Of a stretch of DNA of 64,000 nt, positions 28,473-36,996 are shown piece by piece. Position 1 is the first letter of the stretch, and each line of letters begins with the position of its first letter. The position numbers and the translations under genes were made by a program. The notes below the pieces were generated by a model that saw nothing but the letters and a program-made list of their open reading frames with translations, did no database searches and was not told the origin of the DNA. This stretch comes from Myxococcales bacterium (GTDB lineage Bacteria > Myxococcota_A > Polyangia > Polyangiales > JADJMO01). The stretch covers positions 71,428-135,427 of the forward strand of contig JADJMO010000027.1 in the NCBI GenBank assembly GCA_016709545.1, written 5' to 3'.

Positions 28473-29645
28473 TCACTCCTTGCGCCGACCGATCTCGACG
28501 ATCTTCGGCGAAGGAATCGGGGAGTCGCCGATCCGACGGGCGGCCATGATGCCGGAGTTGGAGGGGGGCCGCGCGGCGCGCGCCTCGGCCGGCTCCTCGG
28601 CCGAAGGGGGGGGCTCGCTCGCCCGGCCGAGGCCCGGGGGCGAGTAGATGTAGCCCTGGTGCTGGAACACGCAGATGCGATCGCCGCCGTCGCGCTTGGA
28701 GCGGAGCAGCGAGGCCTCGGCGGCGCGCAGCAGCTGGTCCTTGCCCCGCACGTCGCGGCTCGGGAACAGCGACACGCCGATCGACACCGTGACGCGCGCG
28801 GTGCCCCCCGGATACACGAAGCCGAGCGCCTGCACGTCGCGGAACAGGCGGTCGGCGGCGGCGAGCGCGCCGGCGAAGTGGGTGGAGGGCAGCACCACCA
28901 GGAACTCGTCGCCGCCGTAGCGGGCGACGACGTCGATGTCGCGGAGGGCGGCGCGGAGGGCGCGGCCGATCTCGCGCACGATGGTGTCGCCGAACGCGCG
29001 GCCCTGCGCCTCGTTCCACTGGCGGAGGCCGTCGATGTCGAGCAGCAGGCACGCGAGCGGATCGTGGTGGCGCTCGCTGCGCTTGAACTCCTCGGCGAGC
29101 CGCGTGCCGAGGTGACGGAAGTTGTAGAGCCCGGTGAGCTCGTCGTGCGCGCTGATCTCCTCGAGCCGCGCGCGCGCCGCCGCCACCTCGTCGTGCAGCC
29201 GCTTGAGGCGCAGCATGGCCGCGACGCGGGTCCCGAGCTCGCGCTCGTCGATCGGCTTGCCGAGGTAGTCGTCGGCGCCCACGCGCAGGCCCTCGACGCG
29301 GCTCGCGCTGTCGGTGCGCATCGACATGAGCACGACGGGGAGGAACCCCGCGCCGGGCATCGCCTTGATCACGCGACACGCCTCGAGCCCGTTGATGCGC
29401 GGCATCAGCACGTCGAGCAGCAACACGTCGAGCCCGCCACGGCCCGCGCGGGTGACCGCCGCCTCGCCGTGCGCGACGACCTCGACCTCGTGCCCGAGTC
29501 GACGTAACACTTCGGCGAGGTGCCCCGCGGTGATCGCGTCGTCGTCGGCCAGGAGAATGCGACCGCCCGTCGCCGGTGGAGCACCGGCAGCGGGAGCGTC
29601 GGAGGACGTGGGGCCAGAGGCCGGCGAAGATCGCGGCGGATCCAC
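28473..29645 (-). CDS. response regulator diguanylate cyclase
   Basis: A 390-residue protein, GTG start. A receiver domain (about 28-145) has LLADDDA, phosphoacceptor LLLDVLMP and GKPIDE. The GGDEF domain (about 170-330) has DELTGLYN, the intact active site YGGDEF and, five residues before it, the product-inhibition site RDID. So it should make cyclic-di-GMP and be feedback-inhibited. The C-terminal 60 residues are disordered. The neighbouring sigma-54 regulator suggests a shared phosphorelay; no kinase is nearby. It is divergent from the alpha/beta hydrolase gene. Confidence 0.88.
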   Translation of the reverse strand: MDPPRSSPASGPTSSDAPAAGAPPATGGRILLADDDAITAGHLAEVLRRLGHEVEVVAHGEAAVTRAGRGGLDVLLLDVLMPRINGLEACRVIKAMPGAGFLPVVLMSMRTDSASRVEGLRVGADDYLGKPIDERELGTRVAAMLRLKRLHDEVAAARARLEEISAHDELTGLYNFRHLGTRLAEEFKRSERHHDPLACLLLDIDGLRQWNEAQGRAFGDTIVREIGRALRAALRDIDVVARYGGDEFLVVLPSTHFAGALAAADRLFRDVQALGFVYPGGTARVTVSIGVSLFPSRDVRGKDQLLRAAEASLLRSKRDGGDRICVFQHQGYIYSPPGLGRASEPPPSAEEPAEARAARPPSNSGIMAARRIGDSPIPSPKIVEIGRRKE

Positions 29646-29691
29646 TGTCGACAGCCTGCCGTTGTTCCGGCATTAGGGCAAGCAACCGACG

Positions 29692-30576
29692 ATGAGTGAC
29701 GAGACTTACGCCTACGGAGCAGATGGTACGCGCCTCTATGTCCGCAGGAGGCCGGGTGGCGAAGACGGCGCCCAGGTGATCCTCTCGGACGGCGTGGCCT
29801 GCGAGGGCTTCGTCTGGCGATACCTATGGGACGAATTGCCTAGCATCCTCGGCCCTTCGGCCTCGCCGCACGTGGCGCACCACCACTACCGCGGCCACGG
29901 GCGCAGCTCGGCTCCCGTCGATCCGGAGCGCCTCTCCGTCGTCGACTTCGCCCGGGACCTCGACGCCATCCGCACGTTCCTCGGCGACCCGCCCCGCACC
30001 GTGCTCGTGGGCCACTCGTTCGGGGTGCAGGTGTCGCTCGAGGCCTACCGGCTGCGGCCGGAGGGCATCGCCGGCCTGATCCTCATCTGCGGCGCGCCGG
30101 GCAAGGTCACCCAGACGTTCAAGAACACGACGGTGCTCGCCGACGTGCTGCCGAAGGTGATCGCCTGGGCCGAGCAGCACCCGGCGATCGTCCGCGCGCT
30201 CTGGGCGCGCACGCCGATCGATCTGTCGATGAAGGTGGCCTACCTGCTCGGCGAGGTCGACGCGAAGTCGATGCGCCCGGACGACTTCCGCCCGTACCTC
30301 GAGCACATCACCCACCTCGATCCGACGATGTTCTTCAAGATCCTCCGCGGCGCCGGCGAGCACTCGGCGGAGGATCTGCTCCCCGAGATCAAGGTGCCCG
30401 TGCTGGTCGTCGCCGCCGAGCGCGACACGTTCACGCCCCCCGAGCTCGCGGTGAAGATGGCCCAGGCGATCCCCCAGGGCGAGCTCTTGATGCTCGAGGG
30501 CGGCACCCACGCGGCGCCCATCGAGCAGCCCGAGCGCGTGCGCGAGGCCATCGCGGCCTTCCTCCGCAAGCTCTGA
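29692..30576 (+). CDS. alpha/beta hydrolase
   Basis: A 294-residue cytoplasmic protein. The nucleophile elbow is VGHSFG (Ser near 108), the oxyanion region is ILSDGVACEGFVW, the acid residue is in VVAAERDTFTPP and the catalytic histidine in EGGTHAAPIEQP. The fold and spacing fit lipase/esterase or meta-cleavage-type hydrolases; the substrate cannot be told. A small zinc-motif gene follows 12 bases after the stop and is likely co-transcribed. Confidence 0.85.
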   Translation: MSDETYAYGADGTRLYVRRRPGGEDGAQVILSDGVACEGFVWRYLWDELPSILGPSASPHVAHHHYRGHGRSSAPVDPERLSVVDFARDLDAIRTFLGDPPRTVLVGHSFGVQVSLEAYRLRPEGIAGLILICGAPGKVTQTFKNTTVLADVLPKVIAWAEQHPAIVRALWARTPIDLSMKVAYLLGEVDAKSMRPDDFRPYLEHITHLDPTMFFKILRGAGEHSAEDLLPEIKVPVLVVAAERDTFTPPELAVKMAQAIPQGELLMLEGGTHAAPIEQPERVREAIAAFLRKL

Positions 30577-30588
30577 TATTCTCGGCGC

Positions 30589-30765
30589 ATGCCGGTCTGC
30601 AAAGGGTGTGGCGAGGAGGCCGACGCGCTGGTCGCCGTGAAGGTCGACGGGCGCGCCAAGAAGCTGTGCGAGGACTGCGCCGATCGCGCCCGCGAGGCCT
30701 CGGAGATCGCCGAGCAGAGCGAGAGCGCCGTGCAGCAGATGATGGGCTTCAGGGGGCGGCGCTAG
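30589..30765 (+). CDS. 58-residue zinc-ribbon-like protein
   Basis: A short gene starting ATG at 30589, 12 bases after the hydrolase. The product begins MPVCKGCGEEAD and later has KKLCEDCADRA, two CxxC pairs about 24 residues apart, as in small zinc ribbons. The end is polar with SESAVQQMMGFRGRR. Function unknown; a structural or regulatory partner of the hydrolase is possible. It overlaps the convergent gene by 17 bases. Confidence 0.6.
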   Translation: MPVCKGCGEEADALVAVKVDGRAKKLCEDCADRAREASEIAEQSESAVQQMMGFRGRR

Positions 30766-31033
30766 AACGCTTCTTCTTCTTCGCCTTCGGCTCGCTTGCC
30801 CCAGCCAGCTCAGCGGCCTCTTCCACGGCCGGAGGGGGGAACGGCGAGGGCGCGGGCCCGAGTCGCCCGAAGAAGTGCGTGCCCCAGATGCAGAGGCCGA
30901 CGCCCCCGAGCACCACGAGGCTCGGCAACAAGGTCGAGTCGTTCTTGGCCCCCGCGACCGCGGTCCACACGATGCCGGCCGCCGCGATCAGCGGACCGAA
31001 GGTCAGCGCGCGACGGACCTGCGACTCGTCCAT
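30749..31033 (-). CDS. small membrane protein with two transmembrane segments
   Basis: A 94-residue protein, ATG at 31033. Hydrophobic helices at about residues 11-29 and 37-56 are followed by a proline-rich stretch and a basic AKKKKRSS tail, predicted in the cytoplasm. No family recognised. Its start shares a base with the stop of the upstream Tat-signal protein (TGATG), so the two are likely made together. Confidence 0.6.
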   Translation of the reverse strand: MDESQVRRALTFGPLIAAAGIVWTAVAGAKNDSTLLPSLVVLGGVGLCIWGTHFFGRLGPAPSPFPPPAVEEAAELAGASEPKAKKKKRSSAAP

Positions 31034-31596
31034 CACAGCTCGCCGGCCTTGGCGCGGACGAGGAAGTCGGTGACGTCGCGGATCGTGCGGGCCTCGACCT
31101 CCTGGATCGAGCGCACGACGCCTTTGTCGCCGCGGGGATCGGGGTCGTACTCGTAGGCCTTCTCGAGCAGGATCAGCATGCGCTGGTCGTCGTCGTCGCC
31201 GACGCCGCCGTGCACCCACAGCGCACCGCTCGCCACGCCCGGGGGCGGCTTGGGGAGCTTGTCCTTGAGCTCCTGCACCTCGTCCTCGCGCAGCCAGAGG
31301 ACCGACCACGGGGCGTCGATCGCCGAGACGTCGGCGACGATGGTGTTGCCACCGCCGATGGCGATCTTGCGCCCGGACTCCACCTGGAAGCCCTCTTTGC
31401 GGAACGCCTTGGCGATCCAGGCGGTGGCCGTGCGCTCGTCGGGGGCGCGCAAGACGTCGTGGTCGACGCGCGGTTTGCTGCCGGTGCAGCCGAGGCTCGC
31501 GCCGGAGAGGCCGATTGCGGCCAGGCCGGGGCCGAAGCAAGCGGTTGCAGCGCCACCCAGGAACGTCAGGATGTTCCGACGGGACGGACGGGACAT
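31033..31596 (-). CDS. exported protein with Tat-type lipoprotein signal
   Basis: A 187-residue protein from ATG 31596. The start PSRRNILTFLGG is a twin-arginine signal followed by a hydrophobic stretch and a lipobox-like ASLGC. The mature part is a mixed alpha/beta domain with DVSAIDAPWSVLWLREDEVQEL and a run of four aspartates; I do not recognise it. It is coupled to the small membrane protein downstream. Anchoring outside the inner membrane is the expected location. Confidence 0.55.
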   Translation of the reverse strand: MSRPSRRNILTFLGGAATACFGPGLAAIGLSGASLGCTGSKPRVDHDVLRAPDERTATAWIAKAFRKEGFQVESGRKIAIGGGNTIVADVSAIDAPWSVLWLREDEVQELKDKLPKPPPGVASGALWVHGGVGDDDDQRMLILLEKAYEYDPDPRGDKGVVRSIQEVEARTIRDVTDFLVRAKAGEL

Positions 31597-31641
31597 GGTT
31601 CGCTGATCTACCATGACCGGCCGCGCATCCAAACGTTCGAG

Positions 31642-32229
31642 GTGATCCACTTGGTCACGTTGCTCCGCTCGCTCTCCATCGTCGCTGCCCTGGCCCTGTT
31701 CTCGGGACTGCCCGCGGCGTGCTCCCCGCCCGCGCCACGGATCGCCCTCGCCGCGCATCCGCCCTCGGAATGGACGGGCGACGATCACGAACTATTCGGC
31801 GACTCGATCGATCTGGGTGCTTTTCCGCCCCCCGGGTCGACCCCCCTGCGCGACGAGGCCAACGAGGGGAAGATCGTCCCCCGCGTCGACCGCGCCGACG
31901 GCGTCGTCCTCGCCAAGTTCATCTCGGTGAGCAGCGAGCCCTCGGGCGACAAGCAGCGCTTCCGCCTCGAGCTCCTCGTCGTGGGCGAGCCGCTCTCGGG
32001 CAAGGCCCCGCCCGAGTCTCCGTTCGTGCTGGTCGTCGACCCGCAGGACCCGGCGTTCGGCAGCATCCGCGCGCAGGGCGACAAGCTCATCGGTCAGAAG
32101 ATCGTCGTCTACTACAAGCGCTACGGCGACGACGTGGACACGCTCCGCAACCGGTTCCACCTCTCCGGAGCCACCCCGGCCCTCCTCAAGTTCATCAGCG
32201 ACTACCGCACCAAGAAGCAGTTCTCCTGA
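31642..32229 (+). CDS. lipoprotein of unknown function
   Basis: A 195-residue protein. GTG at 31642 gives a signal with SGLPAAC as lipobox. The mature part has a beta-rich core (GVVLAKFISVSSE, RFRLELLVVGEPLSG, PFVLVVDPQDPAFG) and KIVVYYKRYG near the end. It resembles small envelope beta-sandwich proteins but no family is clear. A TTG at 31651 is an alternative start. The methionine aminopeptidase gene follows 64 bases on. Confidence 0.55.
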   Translation: MIHLVTLLRSLSIVAALALFSGLPAACSPPAPRIALAAHPPSEWTGDDHELFGDSIDLGAFPPPGSTPLRDEANEGKIVPRVDRADGVVLAKFISVSSEPSGDKQRFRLELLVVGEPLSGKAPPESPFVLVVDPQDPAFGSIRAQGDKLIGQKIVVYYKRYGDDVDTLRNRFHLSGATPALLKFISDYRTKKQFS

Positions 32230-32293
32230 ACCGAGCCTGCGCGCGGCGAGCGGATCCGTTGACGGAGCCCGGGCCTTGGGCAACAACCGCCCG

Positions 32294-33091
32294 ATGGCTC
32301 TGGTCAACATCGCCTCGCCGCAGGACATCCAGCGCATGCGGGTGGTCGGCAAGATGGCCGCCGAGACCTTGATGCTGGTCGGCGAGAAGCTCGTCGCCGG
32401 CATGAGCACCGAGGACATCGACCGCCTGGTGCGGGAGGACACGCTGCGCCGCGGCGCCAAGTGCGCGCCGCTCCACTACCACGGGTTCCCCAAGTCGGTG
32501 TGCACGTCGATCAACGACGTCGTGTGCCACGGCATCCCCGCGCCGGACGCCATCCTCAAGGACGGCGACATCGTCAACGTCGACGTCACCACCCTCTACG
32601 ACGGCTACCACGGCGACACCTCGGCCACGTTCTACGTGGGCAAGCCCAGCGAGGGCGCGCGGCGGGTCACCGAGGTGTCGCGCAAGTGCCTCGATCTCGG
32701 CATCGCCGAGGTCCGCGACGGCGCGCGGCTCGGCGACATCGGCGCGGCCATCCAGGAGTACGCCGAGGCCAACGGCTGCAGCGTGGTGCGCAAGTTCGTG
32801 GGCCATGGCATCGGCAAGAAGTTCCACGACGAGCCCAAGGTGAGCCACATCGGCAAGCGCGGCACCGGCGTGCGCCTGCGCGCCGGGATGATCTTCACCA
32901 TCGAGCCCATGATCAACCTCGGGGACTACGAGGTCGACATCCTCGACGACGACTGGACCGCGGTCACCCACGACGGCTCGCTCTCCGCGCAGTTCGAGCA
33001 CACCATCCTCGTCACCCGCGACGGCTGCGAGCTCCTCACCAAGCGCGACGGCCCCCTCGCCAACAGCGAAGGCCTCTCGCTCCTTGGCTGA
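32294..33091 (+). CDS. map: methionine aminopeptidase, type I
   Basis: A 265-residue protein that removes the starting methionine from new proteins. Metal ligands are all present: the two aspartates in VNVDVTT and YHGDTSATF, His in VGHGIGKKFH, Glu in FTIEPM and Glu in QFEHTI. The substrate-side histidine is in PLHYHGFPKS. Length and order match type I enzymes. The stop codon lies within the start of a palindromic intergenic repeat. Confidence 0.95.
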   Translation: MALVNIASPQDIQRMRVVGKMAAETLMLVGEKLVAGMSTEDIDRLVREDTLRRGAKCAPLHYHGFPKSVCTSINDVVCHGIPAPDAILKDGDIVNVDVTTLYDGYHGDTSATFYVGKPSEGARRVTEVSRKCLDLGIAEVRDGARLGDIGAAIQEYAEANGCSVVRKFVGHGIGKKFHDEPKVSHIGKRGTGVRLRAGMIFTIEPMINLGDYEVDILDDDWTAVTHDGSLSAQFEHTILVTRDGCELLTKRDGPLANSEGLSLLG

Positions 33092-33101
33092 GTTGCTGGA
33101 G

Positions 33102-33182
33102 GGCTCGCGCCCCCCTCGGGTTCGGCGACCGCGCCGCTCCTCGCTGCGCTCGTCGGTCGCAGCTCGGCCGATACCCCCGCGG
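33102..33182. repeat. palindromic intergenic repeat, copy 1
   Basis: About 81 bases beginning GGCTCGCGCCCCCC and ending CCCCCGCGG. Within it GCGACCG and CGGTCGC flank a segment rich in GCTCCTCGC/GCTCG, so a hairpin can form. The same element recurs 96 bases on with few changes. Placement just after a gene and the palindromic content are like REP elements, which RAYT proteins act on. Confidence 0.6.
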
Positions 33183-33197
33183 CATTGTTGGCTGAGG

Positions 33198-33279
33198 GGC
33201 TCGCGCCCCCCTTGGGTTCGGCGACCGCGCCGCTCCTCGCTTCGCTCGTCGGTCGCAGCTCGGCCGAACACCCCCGCGG
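33198..33279. repeat. palindromic intergenic repeat, copy 2
   Basis: About 82 bases, differing from copy 1 at only a few positions (T for C after the C run, T for G in the loop, one inserted base near the end). Copy 1 and copy 2 are direct repeats; a shared TTGGCTGAG precedes both (33084 and 33188), giving a unit of 104 bases. Bases 33280-33376, up to the next gene, continue with TCGCTTCGCTCG-like palindromes and hold no gene. Confidence 0.6.
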
Positions 33280-33376
33280 CTCGCTTCGCTCGCCAGGAGC
33301 CGCGCGCTCTGCAACGACGCGCGATGCGTCGAGCGAGACGAGACGTCCATGGTCTACGTGATGCGGTCGCAGGCCC

Positions 33377-34282
33377 TTACTTGCCGATGTTGGTGCGGAA
33401 GATCCAGCCTTCTTGGGCTTCGTTCTCGCCGAACTTGATGTGGTACCAGTTGCCTGAGGTGCCTACGGTGGAGACCTTGGTGCCGCGCGACAGGCGACCG
33501 ATCGGCTGACCGCTGGTGGCCGGCGCGTCGCGCACGATCGCGGTGTCGACCTGCACGGTGGCGCTGCCGACCGCCGCCTTCTCCTTCTCGCCCGGGTTGC
33601 TCGACGCCCCCGCGGGGCTCCCCGACGCGGTGAGCGTGACCGGATACGAGAGGACGTAGCGGGCGTGGTCGCGCGCCGGCGCGGGGCTCTCGGGCGTCGT
33701 GACGAGGTCCTTGAGCGAGGTGCGCAGGCACACGAGCAGCGGCTCGATGGCCTTGTCGTCTCGCTTGCCGTTGCGCGAAGTGGCGGAGCCCTTGCCCGCG
33801 ACCACCTTGGCGACCTGCTTCTTGAAGTCGAGGTCGACGTGGAGCGCGAGCTTGCCGGTGATGCCAGCGGCGGCGGGGCACCGGCCGAGCGCCTCGATCT
33901 TGGGCACGAGCACGGGATCGAGGGCGGGCTCGCCGCACTTGGAGGGCTTGAGCTCCGCGGCCGGCGGATCCTGGCAGTGCATGAGGGTGGACTTGCCCAC
34001 CGCCACGTTGGCCAGCAGCGGCGGGTCGGTCGGCACGGTGGACGGCGTGGTGCTCGGCACCGACGCGACGGAGGACGGCTCGACGGACGGCGCCGGCTCG
34101 GTGCTCGCGCTGGCGGCCGTCGCCGGGACCTCGGGCTCGGACTTGAAATCGAGGCCACACGCGCGGGGCAGGAAGAAGCCGAGGAGTCCGAACACGCCCG
34201 CGATGCCACCCACGACGGGCCAGCGCGGGCGGTCCGCGGCGGCCTCGGGGGTGCGAACGACGGGGCTGTCAGCGTCCGGCAT
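33377..34282 (-). CDS. membrane-anchored protein with bacterial SH3 domain
   Basis: A 301-residue protein. One transmembrane helix near residues 22-40 (VVGGIAGVFGLLGFFL), then a Pro/Ser/Thr linker, a central cysteine-containing domain of about 130 residues (VGKSTLMHCQDPP) and a C-terminal SH3b domain (about 240-301) with VRDAPATSGQPIGRLSRGTKV and WYHIKFGENEAQEGWIF. SH3b domains bind cell-wall peptides. It should sit in the periplasm, anchored to the inner membrane. Confidence 0.7.
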   Translation of the reverse strand: MPDADSPVVRTPEAAADRPRWPVVGGIAGVFGLLGFFLPRACGLDFKSEPEVPATAASASTEPAPSVEPSSVASVPSTTPSTVPTDPPLLANVAVGKSTLMHCQDPPAAELKPSKCGEPALDPVLVPKIEALGRCPAAAGITGKLALHVDLDFKKQVAKVVAGKGSATSRNGKRDDKAIEPLLVCLRTSLKDLVTTPESPAPARDHARYVLSYPVTLTASGSPAGASSNPGEKEKAAVGSATVQVDTAIVRDAPATSGQPIGRLSRGTKVSTVGTSGNWYHIKFGENEAQEGWIFRTNIGK

Positions 34283-34481
34283 GGCCCGCCTCTACCACGG
34301 CTCGGCCCTCTTGGCGGAGTTCCCCGCGAACCGTGCCAGCGCGGCACGCGGACGCGCCTGGTGCAAAAAGCCGCATGAGCCCGTGAACGCGGCGCTTGGC
34401 GTCGCACTTCCCTCCCCGCGGACGGCCCGAAACGGTCCGGCGCGACGATTGCTAGTAGAATGGTTACCAATGGAGTCGGCC

Positions 34482-35789
34482 ATGATCCACCGCGTCGCCA
34501 TCCTGCTCCCTGTCCTCGTCGCATCCAGCGTGGGGCTCGGCTGTCACCTCGAGGGTGAAGCCCAGTACGGGACCCCGGGCGCGGAATGGGAGAGTGTCGC
34601 CCCTGCCCCGGCGCCCGTCGCCGCCGAAGAGCCGGCCATGGTCGATGCCGACGACGAAGACGCCACGGCCCTCGTCACCTTCAAGTCGGTGCTCGATCCG
34701 TACGGCCAGTGGGTCGACGATCCCACCTACGGCACCGTGTGGACCCCGAGTTCCGCGGTCGTCGGCGCCGATTTCTCGCCGTACCTCACCGGCGGTCACT
34801 GGTCGTACACCAGCGAGGGGTACTACTGGGCAAGCGACTACGAGTGGGGCTGGGCCCCGTTCCACTACGGTCGCTGGGTCTGGACCGACGGCTATGGCTG
34901 GGCGTGGATCCCGGGTGCGCGCTACGCGCCGGCCTGGGTCGATTGGCGCTACGGCAACGGCTACATCGGCTGGGGCCCTGCCTACCCGCACTACTGCTGG
35001 CGCAACGGCGGCGTGGTCTACATCGGGCCCGGCGTCGCGCCGTACATCTTCGTCGGATCGGGGCACTTCTTCCATCCACACCCCCACACCGTGGTGGTCG
35101 GCCCCGCCTATCACCCAGCGCTCGTCGCCGGCACCACGCCCTACACGCCGCCGCCGCGGCCGCTGACGGGTGCACGCCCGTTCGTCGGCCCGGAGCCGAA
35201 GGTCGCGGGCATCCCCACCGATCACGTCGCGAAGGCCACCATCGTCTCGCCGGTCAAGGGACGCCCCGAGACCGTCGCGTGGACGCCGGCCCCCTCCTCC
35301 AAGGTCGCCCCCGCCGGCAAGCCGTACATCCCGCCGGCCTGAAGCCTGCCCCTGGCGGCTATGCGGGCGCGCCCACCTACACCGGGCCCGAAGCCGTACA
35401 ACCCGGGCGCCCCGACGTACACGCCGGGACCGAAGCCCACCACGCCGGGCTACGGCCCGAAGCCTTACAACCCGCCCACCTACACGACGCCGCCCACGTA
35501 TGCGCCGGCGCCCAAGCCGTACAACCCTCCGCCGACCTATTCGCCAACGCCCAAGCCGTACAACCCGCCGACCTACGCGCCGGCGCCCAAACCGTACTCG
35601 CCCCCGCCGACCTACGCGCCCAAGCCCTACTCGCCGCCGCCGACCTACTCGCCGGCACCCAAGCCGTACTCGCCGCCGCCGACCTACGCGCCCAAGCCCT
35701 ACTCGCCGCCGCCGACCTACTCGCCGGCACCCAAGTCGTACTCGCCGCCGCCGACCTACGCGCCCAAGCCTTCGTTCAAGAAGAAGTGA
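34482..35789 (+). CDS. DUF6600-like lipoprotein with Pro/Tyr-rich tail, two frameshifts
   Basis: The N-terminus has a lipoprotein signal (SSVGLGC). Next come DPYGQWVDDPTYGTVWTP, then YYWASDYEWGWAPFHYGRW and GYGWAWIPG repeats, the aromatic signature of DUF6600. The remaining 150 residues are repeats of YSPPPTYAPKP and YSPPPTYSPAPKP type ending FKKK. At 35340 a stop interrupts; another frame reads LKPAPGGYAGAPTYT across it and the original frame resumes at about 35385, so two small losses (one and two bases) appear to cancel. ATG at 34470 is an alternative start. Probably an outer-surface structural protein. Bases 34283-34481 upstream show no clear promoter. Confidence 0.65.
35500..35780 (+). 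repeat. in-gene tandem repeat encoding YSPPPTYxPxPKP units
   Basis: Imperfect units of 33 to 39 bases repeat about seven times and encode the proline/tyrosine-rich tail of the DUF6600-like protein. Such arrays change copy number easily and are a probable source of local assembly error. Confidence 0.6.
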
Positions 35790-35822
35790 GCGAAGCGCGG
35801 CGAAACTCAGAAAGAAGTTGCC

Positions 35823-36359
35823 ATGTCTTCCCGTTCCCTCCACACGCTCCTCTTCGGGTGCGCGCTCCTGGCCACCTCGGCCTCGATGGGCTGCTGGGTC
35901 GAGCCGGCTCCGAACCGCACCGATCCAGGGCATCCCGTCGCCACCTCCAAGGCGGTGCTGGACAGCGGTCGCACGCTGGTCGCCGCCCCGGGTGACGGCG
36001 CCGGCGTGTTCGTCACCTACTCGACCGAGGGCCAGTGGCAGGTCTCGTGGACCTGCGACACCAACCTGAGCCACCAGCCGTGCGCCTTCGATCTGCGGAT
36101 CTACGTCGACGGCATGACCGACCTCGCGCTCGCGGGCTCCGACGCCCGCCTGACCCGGACGGCGTCCGGCTTCACGGTCCAGACCACCACCTCCACCACC
36201 ACGGACACGGCGAGCTTCCGCGGCACCGCCGGCGCGCCCGCCACCATCGCGGTCACCATCAACGGCGCGAGCTACCCACAATTCCTGTTCTACGTGGCCG
36301 ACGGCAAGGTCGCGACCGCCGCGTCCCTGCCCATCGAGCTCACGCCTTCGATCCCCTGA
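35823..36359 (+). CDS. lipoprotein of unknown function
   Basis: A 178-residue protein with signal LATSASMGCWVEP. The mature part is a single beta-sandwich-like domain: GVFVTYSTEGQWQVSWTCDT, CAFDLRIYVDGM, FTVQTTTSTTTDTASF, FLFYVADGKV. Two cysteines in TCDTNLSHQPC could pair. No family recognised. It follows the DUF6600-like gene by 33 bases on the same strand. Confidence 0.6.
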   Translation: MSSRSLHTLLFGCALLATSASMGCWVEPAPNRTDPGHPVATSKAVLDSGRTLVAAPGDGAGVFVTYSTEGQWQVSWTCDTNLSHQPCAFDLRIYVDGMTDLALAGSDARLTRTASGFTVQTTTSTTTDTASFRGTAGAPATIAVTINGASYPQFLFYVADGKVATAASLPIELTPSIP

Positions 36360-36441
36360 TGGCCGCTCCCTGAACGCCCGGCGAATCGCGGGCCGAACAG
36401 GCCTGTTCCTTCGGCCACCCCTGGTCTGATATACGAGAGGG

Positions 36442-36996
36442 ATGCGGCCTCTCGCCCTTGCTCTCGTGGTGTCCGGCGTCCTCTCGGTGTCGGGCCTGCT
36501 CGGCGGTTGCGCGACCTACGAGCAGGAGCTCGGACGCGCCGAAGAACACTTCCAGCACGACGAGCACGAGAAGACGCTCGCCACGCTCCGCGCCCTCGAG
36601 CTCGACTGGCCTTCGTTCGGCGTGAAGGACCGCGCGCGCTACGCGTACCTGCGCGGCATGACCGACTACCGCATCGGCTTCAAGGCTGACGCGCGCCACT
36701 GGCTCGCCATCGCGCGCCAGATCGACGCGGAGCACCCCGGCTCGCTCGGCAAGACCGAGCGCGAGCTCGTCGACGAGAAGCTCGGAGAGCTCAACGCGAT
36801 CGTGTGGTCGGGCGACGTGCTGCCGACCGAAGAGGCCCCCGGCACCAAGGCGCCGAAGAAGGTCACCAAGACCACCGCCGACGAGCCCAAGGACGACGAC
36901 GCCAAGGGCGACGACGACGGCAAGAAGAAGAAGAAGAAGACCTCCGACGACGACGACTCGCCCAAGCCGAAGAAGAAGAAGAGCAAGGACGAGTGA
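36442..36996 (+). CDS. TPR-like lipoprotein with charged tail
   Basis: A 184-residue protein with signal SGLLGGC. Residues about 25-115 are helical and resemble two tetratricopeptide units (EELGRAEEHFQ-like helix, then YAYLRGMTDYRIGF, then DARHWLAIAR). The last 60 residues alternate Lys runs with Asp runs (KKKKKKTSDDDD). Probably a periplasmic or outer-membrane adaptor. The lipase gene starts within its stop (GTGA overlap). Confidence 0.6.
   Translation: MRPLALALVVSGVLSVSGLLGGCATYEQELGRAEEHFQHDEHEKTLATLRALELDWPSFGVKDRARYAYLRGMTDYRIGFKADARHWLAIARQIDAEHPGSLGKTERELVDEKLGELNAIVWSGDVLPTEEAPGTKAPKKVTKTTADEPKDDDAKGDDDGKKKKKKTSDDDDSPKPKKKKSKDE

Noticed and set aside
33102..33279. CRISPR array
   Set aside because: Only two long units, each internally palindromic and over 80 bases, with one short gap; no cas genes.
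33036..33350. Open frames on the minus strand over the palindromic repeats, with a repeated Arg/Glu-rich peptide pattern
   Set aside because: They are translations of the two intergenic repeat copies; the pattern comes from DNA repetition and no start or family supports a protein.
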